From assembly GCA_017302775.1 (NCBI GenBank), contig JAFLDC010000042.1:2057-11791 (forward strand): 9,735 nt of DNA. The letters are read 5' to 3'. Origin of the DNA: Sphingomonadales bacterium (lineage in GTDB: Bacteria; Pseudomonadota; Alphaproteobacteria; Sphingomonadales; Sphingomonadaceae). The position numbers and the translations under genes were made by a program. Shown in pieces: positions 1-4,756 of the stretch. The notes beneath the pieces were generated by a model, which did not search any database, was not told the DNA's origin, and was given only the letters and a program-made list of their open reading frames with translations. Within the stretch, counting starts at the first letter, position 1. Every line of letters begins with the position of its first letter.

Positions 1-774
1 GATGGTGAGCTGGTATCCGGGCAGCGACTGTCGCCGCACGATGCCGCGCAGCTCGAACGCGAAGCGTTTGGGCGGCGAGAGCGCACCTGATTTGAGATGG
101 AGATGCTGGAAGTCGAAGCTCCAGCCGCCGCGCTGCTTGCCGCCGTGCTTGCGCACCACGCGGTAGAGCCAGCGCTCCAGCCCTCCGGTCAGCGCGAAAT
201 AGTCGGCGTCGATGGTCAGCACCAATGCTTGATCGATCACGCCTTCGTAGAACCAGTCGGGCACGATCATCTCGATCCCGAGTGCTCGGCCGGAAGGGTC
301 GAGCCGCTCCTTCCATTCGTTGATCCAGCTGAAGCGGTGCCGCCGCCGCGCATCACGCTGGCGGATCGATGTGGCAATCGTGGTCGATTGCAGTCGGTCG
401 AGCCCGGCCTTCAAACGCTCGTAGCTCGCCTTGCCAGTCCCGCGCCGGGTGAAGGCAAGAATCTCGTGCGGGGTCGCGGCTATCAGCCGCGAGGTTGGCC
501 GACCGGCGTCTCGCGCTTCGACGATTTGGCTGGCGACCCAGATGAGGACGTCGGCGTCCCAGATTGTCGCCATCCCGTGTTCGGCGGTCGCCTCGACCAG
601 AATCGAGACCTCGCCCATCCGAAAGTCAATCGGACGCACCCGCTTGGTCTTAGCCAGGCTGAAGAATGGCCAAGCCATCAGATCCTGCGCGTCGCGGGCG
701 GCGATGTCACCGCCCCGGCTGACGAACAGGTCAAGCTGCGCAGGCGCTGCTGGAAAGGCGGATATTCGGCGCAT
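1..774 (-). CDS. repA: Replication initiator protein A (RepA/RPA family), 3' end beyond the window
   Basis: The minus strand is open from ATG at 774 to the window edge, giving 258 codons without a stop. The N-terminus carries PAAPAQLDLFVSRGGDIA, then DLMAWPFFSLAKTKRVRPID. Later come IWVASQIVEARDAGRPTS, the Trp-Ile-Asn-Glu-Trp stretch after a basic RQRDARRRHRF run, and ALTGGLERWLYRVVRKH. I recognise this as the replication initiator protein A family of alphaproteobacterial plasmids and ICEs, which is usually a little longer than what is visible. By family it should bind a replication origin, perhaps allowing the excised element to replicate. The start lies 9 bases after the stop of the upstream HTH gene, and the weak GAGGCGA Shine-Dalgarno overlaps that stop, so the two genes are probably translationally coupled. 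Family assignment is by recognition; the role in ICE maintenance is inference. Confidence 0.88.
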   Translation of the reverse strand, partial: MRRISAFPAAPAQLDLFVSRGGDIAARDAQDLMAWPFFSLAKTKRVRPIDFRMGEVSILVEATAEHGMATIWDADVLIWVASQIVEARDAGRPTSRLIAATPHEILAFTRRGTGKASYERLKAGLDRLQSTTIATSIRQRDARRRHRFSWINEWKERLDPSGRALGIEMIVPDWFYEGVIDQALVLTIDADYFALTGGLERWLYRVVRKHGGKQRGGWSFDFQHLHLKSGALSPPKRFAFELRGIVRRQSLPGYQLTI

Positions 775-783
775 GGGTTCGCC

Positions 784-1056
784 TCAGCGCCGCACCGGTG
801 GGGTGTAGCCATCGAGCCGCTTGGCGGGATGGACCACGCCGCTGCCCGGATCGCTGGTCGAACGGCGCAAGCCCTGTTCGGCCCAGGCGTCGAGATCGGT
901 CACCGAATAGACGATCCGTCCGCCAAGCTTGCGATAGACCGGGCCGGTCCCGAAGCAGCGGTGCTTCTCAAGCGTCCGGGCGGAGAGGCCGAGATGCACG
1001 GCGGCATCGGGCGTCCGCAAAAAGCGGGCAGTGACGGGCGTGGGTCTGACATCCAT
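784..1056 (-). CDS. AlpA/MerR-type small HTH protein, excisionase (RdfS)-like
   Basis: This 90-residue protein has one winged-HTH domain of the HTH_17/AlpA type at about residues 12-60. The segment FLRTPDAAVHLGLSARTLEKHR is the HTH, and the wing holds PVYRKLGGRIVYSVTDLDAWAEQ. The basic C-terminal tail is unstructured in appearance. A good Shine-Dalgarno (GGAG) lies 7 bases before the ATG. It directly precedes repA and follows the split FseA-like gene. In ICEMlSymR7A the excisionase gene rdfS is the target of FseA and heads the transfer cluster, so the best guess is a recombination directionality factor that turns integrase toward excision. A plain transcription regulator of repA is the alternative. 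No sigma-70-like promoter is evident in the GC-rich bases 1057-1141, as might be expected for a promoter that needs an activator. Confidence 0.82.
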   Translation of the reverse strand: MDVRPTPVTARFLRTPDAAVHLGLSARTLEKHRCFGTGPVYRKLGGRIVYSVTDLDAWAEQGLRRSTSDPGSGVVHPAKRLDGYTPPVRR

Positions 1057-1141
1057 GGCAAGGCTCCGGCGAAAGGTGGCAGCGGCAGCGGGCTGTCGCT
1101 GGGGTTCGACGGGTATGGCGGAGGATTGGCGTGAGGAAGGA

Positions 1142-1172
1142 GTGACAGAATGCGCACCCGCAATTCTGTCAC
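1142..1172. promoter_or_regulatory. Perfect inverted repeat between the FseA-like and HTH genes
   Basis: The arms GTGACAGAAT (1142-1151) and ATTCTGTCAC (1163-1172) are exact reverse complements, 11 bases apart. With one bulged A the stem can extend inward through TGCG/CGCA to about 13 pairs. It begins 15 bases after the stop of the DUF2285 frame and lies 86-116 bases upstream of the HTH start. It could be a terminator of the FseA-like gene, although no T-tract follows, or an operator for the HTH gene. The symmetry is seen directly; the role is inference. Confidence 0.5.
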
Positions 1173-1187
1173 CCCCTGGAATTCAGT

Positions 1188-1962
1188 TCAGCGGTGTAGA
1201 AGCAGCTTGCGATAACCGTTCGCCACCAGGCGGCGGGCGTTGGCGATCAGCCGGAGCACCTGCCGCCGCTCGCTCGATCCCTTCCAGACCGCTCCGGCAA
1301 TCGGGCGATGGTTGGGCATGACGAGGCCGAAGGCGAGGTCGCGCGGAGAGGCGCCAGCCTCGAGCGCGTCGTGGATGGCGAGGAACCGGGTGAAGCGAAT
1401 GCGTTGGTTGCGGGTCGGCATGGCGGTAACATCAAGTGGGCTGCGCCTCTCGCGCGTGACCCGCTGCAAACGGGCAGCCGCGGCGAGCCGTAGCGCGCAG
1501 TTCGCGTCGCAGGGGATCGAGAAGGCCGGAACGGCCCGAGCGGGAACAAGGCGCACGCACAGGCGCAGCCGGGCGGTGCCTTGGGCATAGACGAGGTTGC
1601 GTTCGGTTGTGCTGGCTGATTCCACCAGCGGCTCAGCGTCAGGCTGTAGCGGGATCGCGAGACTCGGATCGGCCACTTCGACGATGACCACGTCGGGCGC
1701 AGCGTCCGGCGACCACAGCGCGGGGTGCTCGCGCGGGTTCATCGCTGGATCGGTGGGGAAAGCAGAGGCCCCAACGCCGGGCGAGGCCCTCCGTTTCGTC
1801 GTTGGTTGTTTCCGGGGACTGGGCAATGCGTGCCTGGGTGTCGGCATGGTCAGCGCGATAGTGGGGGTTGCGATTCAGGAACTCCTGCGCGAAATCCGCG
1901 TAGTCGTGATGTCGATACTGATCCGCGGTCGATGGTGACCGCCAAGACGAACCACCGGACAT
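1188..1962 (-). CDS. FseA-like excision activator (DUF6499 + DUF2285) made by +1 frameshifting at 1761-1757
   Basis: Two overlapping minus-strand frames together encode one family member. Frame A starts at ATG 1962 (AGGGG Shine-Dalgarno a few bases before) and holds the DUF6499 domain: ADQYRHHDYADFAQEFLNRN, then RRWGLCF at residues 62-68. It would otherwise stop at 1639 after 107 residues. Frame B ends at 1188 and holds TDPAMNPREHPALWSPDAAP and, in its last 70 residues, a DUF2285 domain (RFTRFLAIHDALEAGASPRD to ANARRLVANGYRKLLLHR). The homologous sequence passes from frame A to B at TGC TTT CCC C. Slippage of tRNA-Phe from UUU (1761-1759) to UUC (1760-1758) joins them into 257 residues. The same UUU-to-UUC +1 shift is established for msi172-msi171 (FseA) in ICEMlSymR7A. 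FseA activates the excisionase gene and is inhibited by QseM. An inactivating insertion in the four-C run or a sequencing error is the alternative. Frame B alone could start at ATG 1742. Confidence 0.8.
1755..1761 (-). promoter_or_regulatory. Candidate programmed +1 ribosomal frameshift site (UUU-CCC-C)
   Basis: The minus-strand reading is CTC TGC TTT CCC CAC, encoding Leu-Cys-Phe just before the frame change. Moving one base forward on the Phe codon gives TTC CCC ACC GAT CCA, which continues the conserved protein. The Phe tRNA can pair with both UUU and UUC, as in the characterised FseA site. The Trp-Gly-Leu-x-Phe-Pro context is typical of unsplit DUF6499/DUF2285 proteins as I know them. Confidence 0.72.
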
Positions 1963-2117
1963 AAAGACCCCTGCAAGGCACAGGCGAGAAGGCCAAGCAT
2001 CAAGTCTTTGATTGCTATAGATAAGCCGCAAGTAACCAATGCTGCGGATGATTATGCAAGCGATTGTAGTAAATCGAGATGGCTACTTACGTAATACCCG
2101 CATTGTCGGCAGTGGAA
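1963..2117 (-). promoter_or_regulatory. Leader region of the FseA-like gene, promoter not resolved
   Basis: These 155 bases separate the DUF2285 gene stop from the FseA-like start and are more AT-rich than the flanks. A CTATAG at 2014-2019 could be part of a -10, but no convincing -35 accompanies it. TTACGTAA (2087-2094) is an 8-base palindrome. In ICEMlSymR7A the corresponding gene is activated by TraR; I could not find a clear tra/lux-box palindrome of 18-20 bases here. Confidence 0.35.
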
Positions 2118-2384
2118 TCAGTCTTCTCTCGATTTATCAAGCAGATGCTTATAGCCATGCACTGTCATCCAATGGGCGCGGGCAAAATGGCTGTCATGGA
2201 CCTGCCGCGCGCGCTCCGGCTCGGCGGCGGCATCCAGGCCAAACACCACGGCGGCGACCTCGGACCAGTCTGCACCGTCCTCTGCGGCGTCAAGTATCCG
2301 TAAATACGTGACAAAATGGCGTTCGTCATAAGCCGTGATGCGATCATCGGCTGGCGCGCGGTCCTCGAATGGCGGTGTCGTCAT
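2118..2384 (-). CDS. Small DUF2285 protein, QseM-like antiactivator
   Basis: This 88-residue protein is almost entirely one DUF2285 domain: DERHFVTYLRILDAAEDGAD, WSEVAAVVFGLDA, then RARQVHDSHFARAHWMTVHGY and KHLLDKSRED. Single-domain DUF2285 proteins of this size are common in alphaproteobacterial ICEs. The best-studied, QseM of ICEMlSymR7A, binds and inhibits TraR and also FseA. The ATG at 2384 has AAAGG about 8 bases before it. The gene is divergent from the small XRE regulator and lies directly upstream of the FseA-like gene on the same strand, which matches the qseC/qseM arrangement and places the inhibitor beside one of its likely partners. The domain and neighbourhood are visible; the antiactivator function is inferred from the homologous system. 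Confidence 0.82.
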   Translation of the reverse strand: MTTPPFEDRAPADDRITAYDERHFVTYLRILDAAEDGADWSEVAAVVFGLDAAAEPERARQVHDSHFARAHWMTVHGYKHLLDKSRED

Positions 2385-2605
2385 GGGCCGAGCCTTTGCT
2401 TCGACTCGATTTGCATGCCGTTACACATAGCACGAAGCCCCTCCAAAATGGTGAAAACTTGGCTTATACCCTGCCTTGAAGGGCGGTGTACGGACGGATG
2501 CATAAACTGACTTCGCCTCGACTGAACGAACGGCACAATTCGATGCACTTTGGCGCGTATTATAATACGTAGCACGGAGATACGCGAACCGTTTCTAAGC
2601 TGCGG
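2385..2605. promoter_or_regulatory. Divergent control region between the DUF2285 and XRE genes
   Basis: This 221-base AT-richer spacer must hold both divergent promoters. The perfect palindrome at 2556-2569 contains TATAAT on both strands. CTTCGnCTCGA occurs twice in the same orientation (2399-2409 and 2511-2521). Half-sites of CGTA/TACG recur around the palindrome (2556-2559, 2566-2569, 2568-2571, 2581-2584). In the ICEMlSymR7A switch, QseC binds two adjacent operators here, one overlapping the divergent -35 regions; which sites do this in the present sequence is not decided. Confidence 0.5.
2556..2569. promoter_or_regulatory. 14-bp perfect palindrome with embedded TATAAT: -10 box and/or operator
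   Basis: CGTATTATAATACG is its own reverse complement. TATAAT lies at 2561-2566 on the plus strand and, by symmetry, at 2564-2559 on the minus strand. A plus-strand transcript from it would begin near 2573, about 33 bases before the XRE ATG. The -35 at normal spacing is poor (TTCGAT at 2539-2544), as expected if an activator is needed. Confidence 0.5.
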
Positions 2606-2833
2606 ATGGATATCCGTAAGTTGTTCGGCGCGAACGTGCGCTATTATCGAATTGCCGCTGGTTTGAGCCAGGAAGCGGTCGCTGAGCGCATGGGTGTCGA
2701 CCGGGCTTATGTAAGTATGATTGAGCGCGGTGGCCAGAACGCAACGCTCCTTTCCATCCACGAGACCGCCCAGGCGCTGCGCGTAAGGCCCGCCGACCTT
2801 CTTGCCGACCCGCCCGCCGGTAGCGCGGACTGA
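2606..2833 (+). CDS. Small XRE/Cro-C1 HTH regulator, QseC/controller-protein-like
   Basis: The 75-residue protein is a single XRE-type HTH domain. FGANVRYYRIAAGLSQEAVA starts it, then ERMGVDRAYVSMIERGGQN contains the recognition helix, and ATLLSIHETAQALRVRPADL ends it. Length and sequence resemble QseC of ICEMlSymR7A and the controller proteins of restriction-modification systems. QseC represses qseM and activates its own gene, giving a bistable switch. It is divergent from the small DUF2285 gene, as in that system. No good Shine-Dalgarno precedes the ATG (CTAAGCTGCGG), which is of interest because qseC is known to be translated from a leaderless transcript. A weak TCTAAG at 2594-2599 would suit a leaderless start. 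A GC hairpin terminator follows 10 bases after the stop. Confidence 0.85.
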   Translation: MDIRKLFGANVRYYRIAAGLSQEAVAERMGVDRAYVSMIERGGQNATLLSIHETAQALRVRPADLLADPPAGSAD

Positions 2834-2843
2834 ACACACCGAA

Positions 2844-2871
2844 GCCCCGCCCGGCAGGTGCCGGGCGGGGC
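2844..2871. terminator. GC-rich hairpin between convergent XRE and DUF736 genes
   Basis: GCCCCGCCCGGCA (2844-2856) and TGCCGGGCGGGGC (2859-2871) form a perfect 13-pair stem around GG. It lies 10 bases after the XRE stop and 11 bases beyond the DUF736 stop on the other strand, so it can serve both. There is no T-tract. A near-copy lies at 3812-3837. Confidence 0.65.
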
Positions 2872-2882
2872 GGGAGTTCCGG

Positions 2883-3203
2883 TCAGTCGCCGCTAGTGCG
2901 GCGCGAGCGGGACCAGATCAGGTTGTAGGACTTGCCGTCTTCGTCGTCGAACAGGTTGGCGAAGATGGGGGCGGTGAAGCTGGGATCGTCGAGCTTGACC
3001 GACAGATAGTCGCGGCCTTCGTTCGAGGTCTTGGTCCAGGCGGCGCCGATTTCCGCGCGGCCGACGAAGACCCTGTGCGACGGTGCATTTTCGTTGTCGC
3101 TGGCTTCGGGGACGATGCGGACGTTCTTCTGCTGCACCGACATGGTGACGATCTCGCCCTTGTATTCGTTGCCGGTCTTGGTGAAAGTTCCGATGTTGGC
3201 CAT
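2883..3203 (-). CDS. DUF736 family protein
   Basis: The 106-residue protein begins MANIGTFTKTGNEYKGEIVT and contains KNVRIVPEASDNENAPSHRV, GRAEIGAAWTKTSNEGRDYL and SVKLDDPSFTAPIFANLFDD, all hallmarks of DUF736. Length is normal for the family. The open frame continues upstream to 3674, but that part is low-complexity translation of a structured non-coding region. I chose ATG 3203 because AAGGA lies about 8 bases before it and the family starts there. DUF736 proteins occur, often in several copies, on alphaproteobacterial ICEs and plasmids; their biochemical role is not known to me. The gene is followed by a GC hairpin and preceded by a 640-base spacer with a folded element (3351-3427), which could be its 5' leader. 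Confidence 0.9.
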   Translation of the reverse strand: MANIGTFTKTGNEYKGEIVTMSVQQKNVRIVPEASDNENAPSHRVFVGRAEIGAAWTKTSNEGRDYLSVKLDDPSFTAPIFANLFDDEDGKSYNLIWSRSRRTSGD

Positions 3204-3296
3204 GATGCATTCCTTCAAGTTGGTCGAACCCGCGCCCATCGCGGCCTCGATGGCTGGTTGAAGGTAGGGGCTTGTGCCCGCTGCACCCCCCGGGGT

Positions 3297-3321
3297 CCCC
3301 GAAAAGTACCACTTTTTGGGG
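3297..3321. repeat. 11-pair inverted repeat upstream of DUF736
   Basis: CCCCGAAAAGT (3297-3307) pairs with ACTTTTTGGGG (3311-3321) around ACC, with one G-T wobble. It lies about 95-120 bases before the DUF736 start. It could act as a leader attenuator, a terminator-like stem or a protein binding site; nothing in the sequence decides. Confidence 0.45.
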
Positions 3322-3350
3322 TGGGTCTTAGGGCCGTAACGGAGTGGAGG

Positions 3351-3427
3351 ACGGCGGCCAGACGGCTTTCTTGGCTCGCGAGGAATGGGCGGCACGCCCA
3401 GGGGAAGAAAGTTGGCTGAGACGCCGT
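3351..3427 (-). ncRNA. Structured element, copy 1 (upstream of DUF736)
   Basis: On plus-strand coordinates, ACGGCG (3351-3356) pairs with CGCCGT (3422-3427), GCCA (3357-3360) with TGGC (3413-3416), CTTTCTT (3366-3372) with AAGAAAG (3405-3411), and GGGCG (3387-3391) with CGCCC (3395-3399) around a GCA triloop. The unpaired left side carries GGCTCGCGAGGAAT. The same architecture with different but compensating stem bases occurs at 6358-6435. Strand is assigned as minus because the only gene close downstream on either strand is DUF736. It may be a leader RNA or a DNA-level site such as an origin. Confidence 0.55.
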
Positions 3428-3633
3428 TGCAGCAAGGGATCAAGCGGCGAAGCCATCCCCTGCCAACCAAAGCCATTGAAGAGGCGGCATTGGGCTCGGG
3501 TCGCACTTGAGCCGGGAACTCATGGCCCTCCCGGACTTGCCAGACCGGACTTCGGAAGGGCGGAATTGATCGCCATCTGTAACGGCGCGCTGAACTCGCA
3601 GGCCCAACAGCACAACAAAGCATCAGCCCAGTG

Positions 3634-3807
3634 CTAGGCTTTGAGCTTCGCCGGAATGAGCCGCTTGGCCTCACCAGCGAATGCCTCCCATCATTCGGAT
3701 CAGTCTGAACCCAGTAACCGCCCGATCAGCTCGACCTTGACGCCGACGGCACTGGGCCGCTCCGCTTGACCCGCCGCTGCCCCGTAACGGCCATCCTGAC
3801 CGTGCCC
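3634..3807 (-). pseudogene. Possible short gene remnant, unidentified
   Basis: One minus-strand frame reads GHGQDGRYGAAAGQAERPSA then VGVKVELIGRLLGSD, a stop at 3702-3700, SE, a stop at 3693-3691, and WEAFAGEAKRLIPAKLKA with a final stop at 3636-3634. The segments look protein-like and share a frame, which suggests a decayed C-terminal region. There is no start codon and I recognise no family. Chance reading in GC-rich DNA is quite possible. Confidence 0.25.
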
Positions 3808-3811
3808 TCAT

Positions 3812-3837
3812 CCGGCACCTGCCGGGCGGGACTTAGG
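3812..3837 (-). terminator. GC hairpin after the membrane protein gene, near-copy of 2839-2864
   Basis: CCGGCA (3812-3817) pairs with TGCCGG (3820-3825) around CC. It starts 12 bases beyond the stop of the membrane protein gene on the minus strand. The 26 bases match the reverse complement of 2839-2864 at 24 positions, so the two terminator-like sites are related copies. This copy has lost the longer stem. Confidence 0.5.
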
Positions 3838-3849
3838 GCAAGGGAAGAG

Positions 3850-4254
3850 CTACAGGCGGGCGCGGCCCCATTGTGTCCAAGACGCGGCGGCAATGATGGC
3901 GGCACCGATCACTGACACTGCGAACTGCAAGGTGCTCTGCGGCATGGTCGCGACCGCAATGCCGTGGAGGGCGTGGTAGCCAGCAATGGCAGCTGGCGCG
4001 GCAAAGGCTATGCCGATCACCGCCCGGATCACGTCGGATTTAGCGTGTACCATGACGATCTGAGCGACTGCCAAGAGTATGATGGCTGAAATGGCGGCGG
4101 CGGCGAGCGCAGCGACGATGCCGATCCCGCTGCGGTAGGCCGCAGATCCGGCAAGGAACGCTACGAACAGCGGCAGGGCGTGGATAGAGAGGCGGAAAAG
4201 CAGCGCGCAGATCAGAAACACGGCGACGACTATCAGGGCAAAGCCGATCAACAT
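3850..4254 (-). CDS. Small multi-pass membrane protein of unknown function
   Basis: The 134-residue protein is mostly hydrophobic. Likely membrane helices are at about 2-20, 25-40, 43-68, 76-96 and 108-125, with few charges (Arg21, Arg41, Lys72, Asp74, Arg77). The C-terminus SWTQWGRARL is probably cytoplasmic. ATG 4254 is chosen over the longer frame starting at 4374 because a perfect AAGGAGG lies 6 bases before it and the first helix begins at once. I have the impression of related small membrane proteins beside DUF736 and DUF2493 in other alphaproteobacterial ICEs, but I know no function. It is followed by a GC hairpin. Location in the inner membrane is predicted from hydrophobicity only. 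Confidence 0.8.
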   Translation of the reverse strand: MLIGFALIVVAVFLICALLFRLSIHALPLFVAFLAGSAAYRSGIGIVAALAAAAISAIILLAVAQIVMVHAKSDVIRAVIGIAFAAPAAIAGYHALHGIAVATMPQSTLQFAVSVIGAAIIAAASWTQWGRARL

Positions 4255-4398
4255 GGCGTCCTCCTTGGAACCAAGGGCAAGGGACGCGCTCTCCACCTCC
4301 ACCGCAGCGCAATGTACGGATGAAATATAGCAGACATGGGCCGAGGCCGGAATACCCGATGGGCATCCGGCCATGGTGCCACGTGCGGCTTGGCGCGT

Positions 4399-4605
4399 TC
4401 AGGGGTTGAACGGGTCATATTCGCGAACCACGCTATCGGCATCACCATCGAATTCTGAGGTCGGGACGGCGGCGTAGCCGTTTCCGGCGTGGAACAGGGT
4501 GACGCAGACCATCAGGGTGCGGGCGAGGCTCCAGGCGTGACGCTGTGCGATGGTGAGGGACCATCCCCGCTCGACAGGCCCCGGACAGACGGCCCAAAGC
4601 CGCAA
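4399..4605 (-). CDS. Small hypothetical protein, start uncertain
   Basis: The frame encodes up to 68 residues from TTG 4605, or 37 residues from ATG 4512. The C-terminal half, VCVTLFHAGNGYAAVP then TSEFDGDADSVVREYDPFNP, looks like a genuine conserved sequence: acidic, with none of the Arg-rich character of shadow frames here. The part from TIAQRHAWSLARTL is also protein-like, so the true start is probably upstream of ATG 4512, perhaps the TTG. No strong Shine-Dalgarno precedes either. It lies 144 bases upstream of the membrane protein gene on the same strand. No function can be assigned; a truncated gene is possible. Confidence 0.5.
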   Translation of the reverse strand: MRLWAVCPGPVERGWSLTIAQRHAWSLARTLMVCVTLFHAGNGYAAVPTSEFDGDADSVVREYDPFNP

Positions 4606-4633
4606 TCACCACGAAGGCGGAAGGCCGCAGTGG

Positions 4634-4654
4634 CCGCACGCGAAAGCGTAGCGG
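4634..4654. repeat. Hairpin with GAAA tetraloop
   Basis: CCGCACGC (4634-4641) pairs with GCGT-A-GCGG (4646-4654) around GAAA, with one bulged A at 4650. It sits upstream of both the small minus-strand gene and the plus-strand gene at 4757. A second stem, CCTTCA/TGAAGG (4657-4677), and GGCCAA-CGGA-TTGGCC (4690-4705) follow, making the 4634-4705 stretch unusually foldable. Confidence 0.4.
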
Positions 4655-4756
4655 ACCCTTCACGGGTTGATTGAAGGAGGCTTGGGGTCGGCCAACGGAT
4701 TGGCCTTTGAGAGCGGGGTGGATCCCGGATAGGCGTAAAGATCGTGGTTCTGGAGC

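Larger units (their letters stand above)
3204..3849. other. 646-base spacer without a convincing gene; structured elements
   Basis: No frame here has a protein I recognise. The spacer holds, from left to right on the plus strand: a GGGG-GTGC/GCAC-CCCC hairpin (3267-3290), an 11-pair inverted repeat (3297-3321), the conserved folded element (3351-3427), a possible gene remnant on the minus strand (3634-3807) and a GC hairpin (3812-3837). The heptamer GTAACGG occurs at 3336, 3577 and 3784, too few and too irregular to call iterons. Confidence 0.55.

Noticed and set aside
97..1134. Long plus-strand open frame of 345 codons
   Set aside because: It is antisense to repA and the HTH gene, both recognisable families, and its translation has no known domain. 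GC-rich DNA readily gives such shadow frames.
1188..1847. DUF2285 gene starting at 1847 as an independent CDS
   Set aside because: Its first 30 residues are out-of-frame translation of the conserved DUF6499 half; the homologous join is at the Phe codon near 1759.
2381..2839. 152-codon minus-strand frame across the divergent region
   Set aside because: It covers the promoter region and is antisense to the XRE gene; no family resemblance.
2883..3674. 263-codon version of the DUF736 gene
   Set aside because: The extra 157 N-terminal residues translate hairpins and repeats, and the family begins at MANIGTF with its own Shine-Dalgarno.
3336..3790. GTAACGG heptamers as iterons of a replication origin
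   Set aside because: Only three copies with irregular spacing of over 200 bases; true iterons are closely spaced.
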